NCBI GenBank assembly: GCA_020555865.1
Contig: JAJCJJ010000007.1
Span: forward strand, 62,001 to 126,000
Length of the DNA stretch: 64,000 bases
Source: a bacterium 210917-DFI.7.65
GTDB lineage: Bacteria > Bacillota > Clostridia > Oscillospirales > Oscillospiraceae
Reading direction: 5' to 3'
A program made the position numbers and the translations under genes. The notes beneath the pieces are model-generated. The model was not told the origin of the DNA, searched no databases, and saw only the letters and a list, made by a program, of their open reading frames with translations. Below are positions 17,720-25,265 of the stretch, piece after piece (the first letter of the stretch is position 1; every line of letters begins with the position of its first letter).

Positions 17720-17905
17720 ATGTCTGAAATCCGCGTCAAGGAAGGCGAATCTCTGGAAAACGCTTTGAAGCGCTTTAAGCGCAGCTGCGCAAAGTCCGGC
17801 GTGCTGGCTGAGGTTCGTAAACGCGAGTGTTATGAAAGCCCCAGCGTTAAGCGTCGTAAAAAGTCTGAGGCTGCTCGCAAGAATAGAAACAAGAGATACT
17901 ATTAA
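17720..17905 (+). CDS. rpsU: 30S ribosomal protein S21
   Basis: Small-subunit protein near the anti-Shine-Dalgarno end of 16S rRNA. 61 aa, strongly basic: [19 protein letters not shown] then [19 protein letters not shown] and a K/R-rich tail. ATG 17720 has GGAGGGAGG close upstream; the open frame to 17690 lies in the leader. Monocistronic with a strong promoter and terminator. Confidence 0.97.
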   Translation: MSEIRVKEGESLENALKRFKRSCAKSGVLAEVRKRECYESPSVKRRKKSEAARKNRNKRYY

Positions 17906-17919
17906 TTTTGTTCTATTAA

Positions 17920-17954
17920 AATGCCCTGTACGGGATAGCCGTACAGGGCATTTT
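17920..17954. terminator. Bidirectional terminator after rpsU
   Basis: Stem AATGCCCTGTACGG / CCGTACAGGGCATT with T-runs on both strands; it also ends the convergent gene at 17965. Confidence 0.85.
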
Positions 17955-17964
17955 CATATTTGCA

Positions 17965-18726
17965 TTATTGCTGCAGCTGCGGCAGAATATCTTCTACCTC
18001 GGAGCAGAGCAGAAACGCCCAGCGCAGATCCAGGGATTGGGCGAGTTTGAGTTTGAAGCGGATGGTATCGGCGTCGTCAAAAAGAACAAAATGCGCGCGC
18101 CCGTCGCGTTGGTATGTAAAATACTTGGCGCACAACTCATGAGAAAAGAAGACGCTGGGAGACAGATCCTGATACAGAGCGTCAAAGGATTCTTTCGTCA
18201 GCGGCGTTCCTTCGCCGGTAGGGGAGGGCAGCAGGAAATCCATGCGCAGCCGCTCGATGTCCAGCGCAACGCGGCCCCGGCCAAAGGCGTTGCATGCGTC
18301 CACCAGCATGGTGCGCAGCGTGCCGCCGGAGATAGCGGTGTTCACCAGCACATAGGCCGTGGGGATTCGCCGGCCGTAAGCGGCAGAGAGGAAAAGCTTT
18401 TTGCTGTTGCGGTGCAGCAGCTTTGCTGCTTCTTCCAGAAAAACCATGCGGTCTGGCGTGGTGGAACCGCCGAAGTCGGCGGCAACGCCTTCGTAGCCGC
18501 GGCTCATACATTCGCGCAGGATCTCCCGGCTGAGAGCCGTGGGATCGGAAATGGCCGGCGGCATGGCGTCATTTAGCGCCAAAAGCCCGCTTTGCATCTG
18601 GCGGGATACCGTGGCGCGGTGCAGGTGGCCATCCGTCCCGATCTGATAGGCCAGGTGGGACAGGCGAAAGGGCATGCCGGACAGCAGACGGTACTGCTCC
18701 GGTGCGGCGGTCATATAAAGCTGCAA
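17965..18726 (-). CDS. Hypothetical protein, GH18-like TIM-barrel fold suspected
   Basis: 253 aa, no signal peptide or membrane segment. Not recognised by name. The stretch GYEGVAADFGGSTTP (about 77-91) resembles strand 4 of family-18 glycosyl hydrolases (G-x-D-G-V-x-x-D-x-E), but the catalytic Glu is not in place. The end, HFVLFDDADTIRFKLKLAQS..GLRWAFLL-like, resembles the last barrel strands of spore-cortex YaaH-type proteins (YDDxxS...K). I infer a degenerate, perhaps non-catalytic, sugar-binding barrel. Start TTG 18726 has GGGGGAG 6 nt upstream. Divergent from yqeG. Confidence 0.5.
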   Translation of the reverse strand: MQLYMTAAPEQYRLLSGMPFRLSHLAYQIGTDGHLHRATVSRQMQSGLLALNDAMPPAISDPTALSREILRECMSRGYEGVAADFGGSTTPDRMVFLEEAAKLLHRNSKKLFLSAAYGRRIPTAYVLVNTAISGGTLRTMLVDACNAFGRGRVALDIERLRMDFLLPSPTGEGTPLTKESFDALYQDLSPSVFFSHELCAKYFTYQRDGRAHFVLFDDADTIRFKLKLAQSLDLRWAFLLCSEVEDILPQLQQ

Positions 18727-18739
18727 TGTAGACTCCCCC

Positions 18740-18768
18740 TTGTTTCAATTCGGTGAGAATGGTATACT
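18740..18768 (+). promoter_or_regulatory. Promoter of yqeG
   Basis: TTGTTT (18740-18745), 17-bp spacer, TATACT (18763-18768), 40 nt before the start codon. Confidence 0.65.
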
Positions 18769-18808
18769 CATATCATTGCTATCACATTATGTGTTCAAGG
18801 AGGCGTTT

Positions 18809-19342
18809 ATGCGTTGTTTGCTTTGTCCGGACCTGTTGTTTGACCATGTTGAGGAATTGACCGCGGCATATCTCAAAGAAAAACAGGTGACGCTTCTGCT
18901 TTGTGATTTGGATAACACCCTGGCGCTCCATGAGACAGTGCGGCCCACCGATGCGGTGCGTGCCTGGGTGAAGGAACTGACGGAGGCGGGCATTCAGGTG
19001 ATGATCGTATCCAATAACCGTTCTCCTGCTCGGGTAGAGGCCTATTGCGGCGATCTCGGCATTCCGTATGTGGGCCATGCGGGCAAGCCTAAGCGGGGAC
19101 GTTTGCTGGAGGCCATGCGCCAGTTCGATGCGGTGCCGGAAACAACCGCCTTGGTGGGCGATCAGATCTTCACCGATGTGCTGGGCGCCCGCCGCTGCGG
19201 TTTTCAGTCTTTCTGCGTGGAGCCGGTCTGTGGCCGCGACAGCCTGTGGCACTGGACGGCGTATTGGCTTCAGAATCCATTCCGCATCACCGCCCGCAGA
19301 AGGCGGAAGCGGGAGAAAGCGGGAAAATGCCGCGTCCAATAA
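18809..19342 (+). CDS. YqeG-family HAD-IIIA phosphatase
   Basis: HAD-superfamily phosphatase of the YqeG type. 177 aa. Motif I is LLLCDLDNTLA (about 30-40, nucleophile Asp), motif II VSNN at about 68-71, the Lys is in GKPKRG (about 91-96), and motif IV VGDQIFTDVLGAR is at about 115-127. ATG 18809 has AAGGAGG 5-6 nt upstream; the open frame starting at 18740 overlaps the promoter and is rejected. In many Firmicutes yqeG sits with yqeH/yqeK genes; here it stands alone. The basic tail after about 160 is not conserved. Confidence 0.9.
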   Translation: MRCLLCPDLLFDHVEELTAAYLKEKQVTLLLCDLDNTLALHETVRPTDAVRAWVKELTEAGIQVMIVSNNRSPARVEAYCGDLGIPYVGHAGKPKRGRLLEAMRQFDAVPETTALVGDQIFTDVLGARRCGFQSFCVEPVCGRDSLWHWTAYWLQNPFRITARRRRKREKAGKCRVQ

Positions 19343-19370
19343 AGTGCAGGGAATGCTGCAAAGCGAAGAA

Positions 19371-19415
19371 CCAGCCCTGTGTGCAGCCAAACGGCAGCAC
19401 ACAGGGCTGGTTTTT
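19371..19415. terminator. Bidirectional terminator between yqeG and the SLH gene
   Basis: Stem CCAGCCCTGTGTGC / GCACACAGGGCTGG followed by TTTTT on the plus strand; it serves both convergent genes. Confidence 0.88.
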
Positions 19416-19435
19416 GATCGTTCTTGTCTATTTTG

Positions 19436-20500
19436 TCAGAGCCGGGGCGTGGTGACCAGCTTTTGCGCGTTGTCAAAAGCGGAAGCGGTGAACACGCTGT
19501 CGCGGATCAGCTGGTCGGCCAGCGTACTGTTTTCGCTCGCCATAGGTGTGGAGAGCGCATAATAGGAGATATAAACCAGGTGCGCGCGCAGCAGTGTTGT
19601 GGAACGCAGGGAATTGTATTCGCCGCTGGTAAGTACGCCTGCGGTTCTGGCATCGTTCAGCGTTGTGCTCAGATCAGTATGGCTTGTGGAGCTGTATCCC
19701 AGTGCGCGCAGGATAAATTCGACGTATTCCTGGGGAGAGATCATTAAAGCAGTGCCGAATTTTCCGTCGCCGACGCCATTGCTGTAGCCTTGCTGATAGG
19801 CATAGGCTGCATAGCGATCTGCCCAGGCAGGAACATCGGAGAAAGGATTTTTCGCCGTGCATGCGAGCGCCGCGTCTTCTTCGCCCAGCAGACGGATAAA
19901 CAGGATCATGGCTTCGATACGGCTGGGGCGCAGTTCGAGGTCGAAACCCTCGCCGTAGCCAGAGCCGGTTCCTTTGAGCAGAGATAGGGACTGGAGCGCT
20001 TTTGCCATGGCATTGTAATCCGGCGTTGTGCTGACGCTCAGCGTTGCCGCGCCGTTAACCGATACCACCGCTGTGGGGGAAACAATGGTCAGTGCGCACA
20101 GGGTATCTTCACCTACCACATAACGGGCGTTGGGGGTCAACGATTTGCCGGCGGCAATCTCTGTACCGTCCGTAGCGTTCACCAATACGCCACCGCTGGA
20201 AAAGGAGGCGGAAACATTGCCGGCCAGCACAATCACTTCGCAGCCGGTAGAAGCTTGAATGACGTCGTCCTGTTTGTAGCGCTGCTGATCCATAGTGATT
20301 TGAGCCTCAGAGCGCCGCCCGGCGGTGGTGGCAGGATACAGGGCGTTCTGCAGTGCCTGCGTCATCTGGGGCTTATATATATTTTTGAGATAGGACAGGG
20401 AGATCAGCGGATCCCCGGCACTGCCGCCGGTAGCCCAGGCAGTGACGACACTGGCGCAGAGCGCCGCCGCCAGACCAAGGGCAATCAGTCTTTTCTTCAT
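19436..20500 (-). CDS. Secreted protein with S-layer homology (SLH) region
   Basis: 354 aa with a clear signal peptide (KKRLIALGLAAALCASVVTAWA, cleavage about 23). The central region (about 60-165) looks like beta strands (GCEVIVLAGNVSASFSSGG..). SLH signature in the second half: NPFSDVPAWADRYAAYAYQQ (about 216-235) and GYSNGVGDGKFGTALMISPQEYVEFILRALGY (about 236-267). SLH regions usually bind pyruvylated wall polymers, but three copies are normal and only one strong plus one weak copy (about 170-205) can be seen here. ATG 20500 follows AAAGGAG. Directly downstream of rex (15 nt), so possibly under Rex control. Confidence 0.8.
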   Translation of the reverse strand: MKKRLIALGLAAALCASVVTAWATGGSAGDPLISLSYLKNIYKPQMTQALQNALYPATTAGRRSEAQITMDQQRYKQDDVIQASTGCEVIVLAGNVSASFSSGGVLVNATDGTEIAAGKSLTPNARYVVGEDTLCALTIVSPTAVVSVNGAATLSVSTTPDYNAMAKALQSLSLLKGTGSGYGEGFDLELRPSRIEAMILFIRLLGEEDAALACTAKNPFSDVPAWADRYAAYAYQQGYSNGVGDGKFGTALMISPQEYVEFILRALGYSSTSHTDLSTTLNDARTAGVLTSGEYNSLRSTTLLRAHLVYISYYALSTPMASENSTLADQLIRDSVFTASAFDNAQKLVTTPRL

Positions 20501-20515
20501 GCAAACGCTCCTTTG

Positions 20516-21154
20516 TCAGTGTTCCATGATGCGGTAGCTCAGGGTGAGCAGACTGTCGGCAAAATGGATGTTTTCTACCACTACGCCGGGAATCTTTTCT
20601 TCCAGCTCCACATTGGTGAAATTCCAGAAGCCCCGTACGCCGTATCCGGCCAGGAGGTCCATTGTTTTCTGCGCTACGCCGCGGGGGACGGTGAGCACGG
20701 CCACATCGGGTTTGCACTCTACCACATAGTCCTCAAGTGCATTCATGGAATGAACCGTGATGCCGTTGATTTCGTGGCCGATTAAGGCGGGGGATATGTC
20801 AAAGGCAGCTTCCAGAGTAAACCCGCTTTTATTGAAATAAAAATTCTGGATCAAAGCCTGCCCCAGATTGCCCGCGCCGACGACGATCAGCTTGTGGTAA
20901 TGATCCACGCCGAGGATTGAGCCAATCTCCGTGCGAAGAATTTCCACATTATAGCCGTAGCCCTGCTGGCCGAATTCTCCGAAACAGCTCAGATCCTGCC
21001 GGATCTGGGAAGCGGTGATGCCCATTTTGCTTCCCAGGGAACTGGACGAGATACGCACGACGCTGCTGTTATATAAGTCGTCGAGATAGCGATAATACCG
21101 GGGCAGGCGGCGGATGACCGCTTCGGAAATTTTTTGCTTTTTCAATGAAAGCAC
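20516..21154 (-). CDS. rex: Redox-sensing transcriptional repressor Rex
   Basis: NAD(H)-sensing repressor of fermentation genes. 212 aa. Winged helix at 1-80 (IRRLPRYYRYLDDL, GSKMGITASQIRQDLSCFGEFGQQGYGY), then a Rossmann fold with VVGAGNLGQAL (GAGNLG about 93-98) and a domain-swap helix at the C-terminus. The frame opens at GTG 21154; TTG 21145 has better spacing from AGGAGGAG and is a likely alternative. A putative Rex operator lies over its own promoter. Confidence 0.95.
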   Translation of the reverse strand: MLSLKKQKISEAVIRRLPRYYRYLDDLYNSSVVRISSSSLGSKMGITASQIRQDLSCFGEFGQQGYGYNVEILRTEIGSILGVDHYHKLIVVGAGNLGQALIQNFYFNKSGFTLEAAFDISPALIGHEINGITVHSMNALEDYVVECKPDVAVLTVPRGVAQKTMDLLAGYGVRGFWNFTNVELEEKIPGVVVENIHFADSLLTLSYRIMEH

Positions 21155-21209
21155 GCTCCTCCTGTAGTATGGAACAAAAGATCGTTAAAATTTGTTCAAT
21201 TTGCTTTTC

Positions 21210-21250
21210 ATTGTATCCCGAAAATGACAAGTTGTCAAATTTTTTAACAA
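21210..21250 (-). promoter_or_regulatory. rex promoter with overlapping putative Rex operator
   Basis: Promoter on the minus strand: TTGACA (21238-21233), 17-bp spacer, TACAAT (21215-21210). Dyad at 21232-21250, plus strand TTGTCAAATTTTTTAACAA, close to the Rex consensus TTGTTAA-N4-TTAACAA with one mismatch and one extra base in the centre. It covers the -35 box. Confidence 0.65.
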
Positions 21251-21263
21251 AGATTTACAAAAT

Positions 21264-22580
21264 TTACACAGCAATGGTCAGCGTGACCAGAGCCGAACGC
21301 AGGCGGTGTTCTGCAATTTTCAGAACTTCGATGTGCAGTGTGTCCGTGTCAATGGTAAAGGTGGCGCCGTCCTCGGGAATAAAGCCGTTTTGGGCAAAAA
21401 CAAAACCGCCGAAGGTGTCATAGTCCTCGCAGGGAAGGTCGATGTGCAGCGCTTCAGAGACTTCCTCCAGCTCTGCACTGCCATCAATTTTCCAGGTATT
21501 GGCGTCTAGCTGTTCGATCAGTGGGGCGTCGTCTTCGGGAGATACGGGCTCGTCGTCCAGTTCACCCACCAGCTGTTCCAGCAGGTCGTTGATGGTGACC
21601 ACGCCAGCGGTGCCGCCGTATTCGTCGAGCACCACGGCGAAATGGTTCCGGCTTTGCTTCATCTGGCGGAACAACACGTCCGCCCGAACGCTCTCAGGTA
21701 CATAGAATGGCTTTTGCGCCGCATTGGCCATAATGGAAGCATAGGATTTGTCCTGCAGGGCGAAATAATCTTTTACGTTCAGAATGCCAATGACGTGATC
21801 CAGCGTTTCTTCGCAGATCGGGTAACGGGAATGGCGCGTCGCGTGGATTGTTTCCTCCCATTTTTCTATGGGGTCACCGGCGCGGAGAAAATCAATTTCC
21901 GTGCGGTGTGTGGCGAATTCTTCCGCGCAGCGGTCATCAAACAGAAACACGTTGTGGATAAACTGCTGTTCCTGCGCGTCGAATACGCCTTTTCGGGTGC
22001 CGGCGTCCAGCATGGTCTGGATTTCTTCCTCGCTGATTTCGTCGTCGTCCGCATTGGGGTCGATGCCCAACAGGCGCAGCACCGTGTTGGTGGAAATTGT
22101 GAGGATCCACACGATGGGAGCAAAGATTTTAGCCACTGCGGTCAGCATTGTGGCCATGGCCAGAGCCAGCTTTTCCGATTGCTTCATCGCCAGCCGCTTG
22201 GGCACCAGTTCACCGAAAATCAGCGTAAAGTACGACAGGATCACGGTAATCAGAAAAATCGAGATGGTATTCAGTGTGTGCGCCGGCAGGGGGACGCCCA
22301 GTGCCGTCAGGCCTTCGGTCAGAATGCCGGCAAAGTTGTCTGCAGCATAGGCGCTGCCCAGGAAGCCGGACAGGGTGATGGCAACTTGAATCGTGGCAAG
22401 AAACCGGGCGGGCTGCTCGGTAAATACTTTCAGTTTTTTTGCTTTGCGGTTGCCTTCCTCGGCCAGAATCTGCACTTTGGTTTCATTCAGCGAGATCACT
22501 GCAATCTCGGCGCAGGCGAAAATGGCGTTCAGCGCAATCAGGATGACCTGCAGCAGCAAAGGGAATATGAGTGTGTCCAC
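21264..22580 (-). CDS. CNNM/CorC-type (hemolysin family) membrane protein with CBS pair
   Basis: Member of the HlyC/CorC (CNNM) group linked to Mg2+/divalent cation export. 438 aa. Four-helix CNNM transmembrane domain (about 1-190) with the conserved LSYFTLIFGELVPKRLAM (about 120-137); an acidic linker (DDDEISEEEIQTMLDAG); a pair of CBS domains (about 205-335) with FAVVLDEYGGTAGVVTINDLLEQLVGEL; and a C-terminal CorC/HlyC domain (about 350-438). Start is GTG 22580 behind AGGAGG. Transcribed from a promoter 230 nt upstream through a leader that contains a terminator, so likely controlled by attenuation. Confidence 0.93.
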   Translation of the reverse strand: MDTLIFPLLLQVILIALNAIFACAEIAVISLNETKVQILAEEGNRKAKKLKVFTEQPARFLATIQVAITLSGFLGSAYAADNFAGILTEGLTALGVPLPAHTLNTISIFLITVILSYFTLIFGELVPKRLAMKQSEKLALAMATMLTAVAKIFAPIVWILTISTNTVLRLLGIDPNADDDEISEEEIQTMLDAGTRKGVFDAQEQQFIHNVFLFDDRCAEEFATHRTEIDFLRAGDPIEKWEETIHATRHSRYPICEETLDHVIGILNVKDYFALQDKSYASIMANAAQKPFYVPESVRADVLFRQMKQSRNHFAVVLDEYGGTAGVVTINDLLEQLVGELDDEPVSPEDDAPLIEQLDANTWKIDGSAELEEVSEALHIDLPCEDYDTFGGFVFAQNGFIPEDGATFTIDTDTLHIEVLKIAEHRLRSALVTLTIAV

Positions 22581-22676
22581 GGAAAAATACCTCCTAAATT
22601 ATCCATGCGAATTTATGTGTCCTGCTTTCCGATTTAATCTCTTCTGTGAAACAGAGTGTGACGGGGTAAAATATGC

Positions 22677-22720
22677 AAAAAAGCACACCCGTATTTTTGA
22701 CCGCAAAAATACAGGTATGC
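22677..22720 (-). terminator. Intrinsic terminator inside the CNNM gene leader
   Basis: 17-bp stem (22683-22699 with 22704-22720; only two G-U pairs on the minus strand), tetraloop CGGT, then TTTTTT. It sits about 90 nt after the predicted transcription start and about 100 nt before the GTG, so it can only make sense as an attenuator or as a separator for read-through. Confidence 0.85.
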
Positions 22721-22816
22721 TTGTTTTTTCTGAAATGATTCTGTGCTCTGGTTGTCGGCAGTACTGTCGCTGTCGTCCATGAAATAACCGAACCCTTTCT
22801 GTCAAAGTTAATTGAT

Positions 22817-22845
22817 ACTATACAGGACTGCAGCGGGATTGTCAA
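22817..22845 (-). promoter_or_regulatory. Promoter of the CNNM gene leader
   Basis: Minus strand TTGACA (22845-22840), 17-bp spacer, TATAGT (22822-22817). The leader RNA to the terminator runs about 22810-22677. Confidence 0.8.
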
Positions 22846-23105
22846 GGAGGCGGGAGGAACTTTGACATTCCGTTTATGGTGCTGCCGGAGATTGGGCCTG
22901 TGGAGGAGAGCGTCCCAGTGGCAAAGGGGATATCTATGGGCGGGGCTGGATGCGTATACGATGCAGTTCTTCGGTGCTTACAAATACGGAGAAGAGTTGA
23001 TGGTAAAGCTAACGCAGGCGATGAGATAGATATGGTGTTTTATTTCCACCAGTATATAGTGCAAAAAAACAAAAATAGTTTGTATTACATGCTGTGTTCG
23101 AATAA
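22846..23105. other. Intergenic, no supported gene
   Basis: Short plus-strand frames exist, one ending in YKYGEELMVKLTQAMR at about 23028, but none has family resemblance or a clear start. Possibly the worn end of an old gene. Confidence 0.4.
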
Positions 23106-23154
23106 AGAAAAGAACCGAAAAACCTTGAAAAAACAAGGAGTTTTCGGTTCTTTT
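23106..23154 (-). terminator. Terminator after tRNA-Arg
   Basis: Stem AAGAACCGAAAA / TTTTCGGTTCTT with an inner CCTTG/CAAGG stem, directly after the tRNA CCA end; T-rich on the minus strand. Confidence 0.8.
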
Positions 23155-23155
23155 T

Positions 23156-23232
23156 TGGTACGCCCGACTGGATTCGAACCAGCGGCCTTCAGAGTCGGAG
23201 TCTGACGCTCTATCCAGCTGAGCTACGGGCGC
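23156..23232 (-). tRNA. tRNA-Arg (anticodon CCG)
   Basis: 77 nt with encoded CCA (23158-23156). Acceptor GCGCCCG pairs with CGGGCGT (G-U at the top). D-arm is AGCTCAGCTGGATAGAGC, the anticodon arm TCAGA-CTCCGAC-TCTGA has CCG, and the T-arm is GCTGG-TTCGAAT-CCAGT. Reads the codon CGG. Confidence 0.96.
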
Positions 23233-23253
23233 GTGCTGTTTGCAGCGGATAAT

Positions 23254-23282
23254 AGTATACCAGAAGATGGGAGCAATGTAAA
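23254..23282 (-). promoter_or_regulatory. Promoter of tRNA-Arg
   Basis: Minus strand TTTACA (23282-23277), 17-bp spacer, TATACT (23259-23254). Confidence 0.75.
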
Positions 23283-23302
23283 GAGCTGAGACAAAGAAAA
23301 TT

Positions 23303-23947
23303 TTATCGTTTTCGGCGCAGATCCCATAAGATCAGTGCGGCGCACCCAATAAGCAGAAATACTGCGATAGCGATGGCGCAGTTGCGGAAAAAGAGTTTTG
23401 GCAGGATCAGAATGATCTGATCTGTAGTTGGGTTAAAAAGCCAGTTGTCCTTGCCCGGGAAAAAGAGATGGTGAAAGAGTACGAAAGCGGCATCGAAGTT
23501 CAGCACTGCCAGGGCGGCAAGCAGGATGACGGCCGCAGCCAGAAGACTTCCGGCCCAAAACGCGCTGCCGCGGCCCAAAGGACGGGCGGCGCGCACACCG
23601 CAGCGGTGTGCCACAGCGCATCCGCCCAGCGTCAGGGCGGATGCGCCCAATATGGCAAAGTCCAGACGAAACAGCCTCGCACAATCGGCAAAATGAGCCA
23701 TGCCGCTGTATGACCAGCGCAGCACGCCGGTGCCGAAGGGAGCCCCCAGGATACAATAGTCCAGCATTTCATCGTAAGCGTTCCGGATCTCTGCTGCGCT
23801 CCAGCCGGTGCGCCCGGGAAGATCCAGGGCTGCTATGTGAGCATAATAAAAAGGGCGGAACAGGATTGGGAACGCGATAGCGGCAGAGAGTACCAGCAGC
23901 ATCAGCGCAGCGCTCAGAATAAAAAAATAAAATTTGCTTTCTTTCAT
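23303..23947 (-). CDS. TIGR01906-type integral membrane protein
   Basis: 214 aa with four likely membrane helices (about 7-27, 95-115, 130-155, 190-210). The extracytoplasmic stretch FHHLFFPGKDNWLFNPTTDQIILILPKLFF (about 152-181, quoted from position) is the signature of this uncharacterised Firmicutes family. ATG 23947 has GGAGG 8 nt upstream; the open frame to 24085 is inside the upstream gene. Start and the upstream stop overlap by 4 nt (ATGA), so the two genes are translationally coupled. Function unknown. Confidence 0.8.
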   Translation of the reverse strand: MKESKFYFFILSAALMLLVLSAAIAFPILFRPFYYAHIAALDLPGRTGWSAAEIRNAYDEMLDYCILGAPFGTGVLRWSYSGMAHFADCARLFRLDFAILGASALTLGGCAVAHRCGVRAARPLGRGSAFWAGSLLAAAVILLAALAVLNFDAAFVLFHHLFFPGKDNWLFNPTTDQIILILPKLFFRNCAIAIAVFLLIGCAALILWDLRRKR

Positions 23948-24606
23948 GCTGTAGGCCTCCCGCGTACGGATAGTGCGATTAATATCTGCGAAGGGAGATA
24001 CAACGCCCACATGCAGAACTGTACTGCCGCTGCTGAGCCGGCAGACAGGGGAAGATACGGGACGAGGTTGTGCAGCCCCACGCAAATGTCACAGCCCACA
24101 AACAGCCAGAGGCCGCAGCGGAACAGCGGAGCCCCATGCGCGGAAGAGGGGCGAAGGCTTTCGACGGCGTTGCACAAAAGCTGCGGGAAGTAGACGCAGA
24201 TCAGCATAGTCAACGGGCGCAGCAGGCCGGATAGGCCGAGCATGAGCAATGCCCCGCCGCTGGCGGCGGCGCGGGGCCAGAGCGGGCCAGGAGAGATCTG
24301 CATGCGGCGCAGGCGCAGCGCATATAAAAATTGTACGGGACAGAACAGCGCCACGCCGAGGAAATACCAACGGTTCAGCACCAGCAGAAAAAAGTCTGCT
24401 GCTGCAGTCAGGGTCAAGGCGGCGCACACCAGACGGCCATCCTCGCTGCCGGTATGACCTGCACTGTAGAAAAGGCACAGCAACAGTGCAGCGTATTTCA
24501 AAGCTGTACTGATCGAAAAAACGCTTTGCAGGTCGCAGCAGAGAAAGGCGAGGTAAAGCACTGCTTCCGCAGCGAGAAACCATCGTGTGTTCTGTTCTGC
24601 CCGCAT
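23944..24606 (-). CDS. Polytopic membrane protein, YhhN-like
   Basis: 220 aa, seven or eight hydrophobic helices and almost no soluble part. The order of helices and patches such as ALTLTAAADFFLLVL and CGLWLFVGCDICVGLHNL recall the YhhN/TMEM86 (lysoplasmalogenase-like) family, but resemblance is weak. Start ATG 24606 with AAAGGTG upstream; the frame is open to 24714 without an RBS. Coupled to the downstream TIGR01906-type gene. Confidence 0.6.
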   Translation of the reverse strand: MRAEQNTRWFLAAEAVLYLAFLCCDLQSVFSISTALKYAALLLCLFYSAGHTGSEDGRLVCAALTLTAAADFFLLVLNRWYFLGVALFCPVQFLYALRLRRMQISPGPLWPRAAASGGALLMLGLSGLLRPLTMLICVYFPQLLCNAVESLRPSSAHGAPLFRCGLWLFVGCDICVGLHNLVPYLPLSAGSAAAVQFCMWALYLPSQILIALSVRGRPTA

Positions 24607-24671
24607 GGTATCGCGCACCTTTGATAAAAAGATAATCCTATTATGCCAAGCTTTGCAGGGAAAAGCAAGAG

Positions 24672-24706
24672 AGAAAAAGGTTGCTCCGCCCGCAGGCGGA
24701 GCAACC
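24672..24706 (-). terminator. Terminator after the DUF378 gene
   Basis: Perfect stem GGTTGCTCCGCC / GGCGGAGCAACC followed by TTTTTCTC on the minus strand. Confidence 0.85.
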
Positions 24707-24723
24707 AGCCGCACAGATGCACA

Positions 24724-24924
24724 TTAGTCCATTCTGGAGCGGAACAGAAGCGATATGCACCACAAGCCGGCCAGACCTACAACACAGTAGATCACGCGGC
24801 TGGCCAGGGAAAGGGTGCCGCCGAAGCAGAACGCCACCAAATCCAGGTTAAACAGGCCAATGCAGCCCCAGTTGACGGCGCCAATGATCACAACGATCAA
24901 TGCAATACGGTCCAGCAAAGACAT
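24724..24924 (-). CDS. DUF378 small membrane protein
   Basis: 66 aa, two membrane helices. Family motif IALIVVIIGAVNWGCIGLFNLDLVA (about 7-31) followed by SRVIYCVVGLAGLW. ATG 24924 has AGGAGG 7 nt upstream; the long frame extension to 25119 is untranslated leader. Function unknown; monocistronic with a strong terminator. Confidence 0.85.
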   Translation of the reverse strand: MSLLDRIALIVVIIGAVNWGCIGLFNLDLVAFCFGGTLSLASRVIYCVVGLAGLWCISLLFRSRMD

Positions 24925-25109
24925 AAAAAGTCCTCCTTTGTAAAGAAGTAAAATGAACCATGCGCTGTATAGTGTGGCCGCAAAAACCGATTTTATACAA
25001 AAACCGCTCAGGAAAAGGACAGCGCAGGACTTGGTGAAAGATTTAACGCCAATTGATTTTTTCTTCCGCGAAAACGGGCGAACTGTGTCAAGAATCGCTC
25101 TGACAGATA

Positions 25110-25138
25110 TTGACATCATAGAGCGGGTTTGCTAAAGT
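25110..25138 (+). promoter_or_regulatory. Promoter of the NhaD-like gene
   Basis: TTGACA (25110-25115), 17-bp spacer, TAAAGT (25133-25138), giving a leader of about 120 nt. Confidence 0.6.
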
Positions 25139-25144
25139 AGATAC

Positions 25145-25265
25145 AACTTTTGCTATGGTATAGAAAAGAAGAGAGAAATCCGCGCGCGGCAGTTTCTGCG
25201 CAGATGCACACGGCAAAGTGGCAGCCGCGGGTGCGGAGAACAACAAGAGGGGGTTCCAATTTAAT
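25145..25265 (+). ncRNA. Structured 5' leader of the antiporter gene, riboswitch candidate
   Basis: TCCGC (about 25178) can pair with GCGGA (about 25235), and GCGGC with GCCGC just inside, enclosing small stems. The fold closes shortly before the GGGGG ribosome site. The piece GCAGCCGCGGGTGCGG and the antiporter context make a Na+/Li+-type riboswitch (nhaA-I or similar) worth testing; identity not established. Confidence 0.35.

Noticed and set aside
22876..23205. 109-codon plus-strand frame
   Set aside because: Runs into the tRNA-Arg gene and its terminator; the C-terminal part is antisense tRNA.
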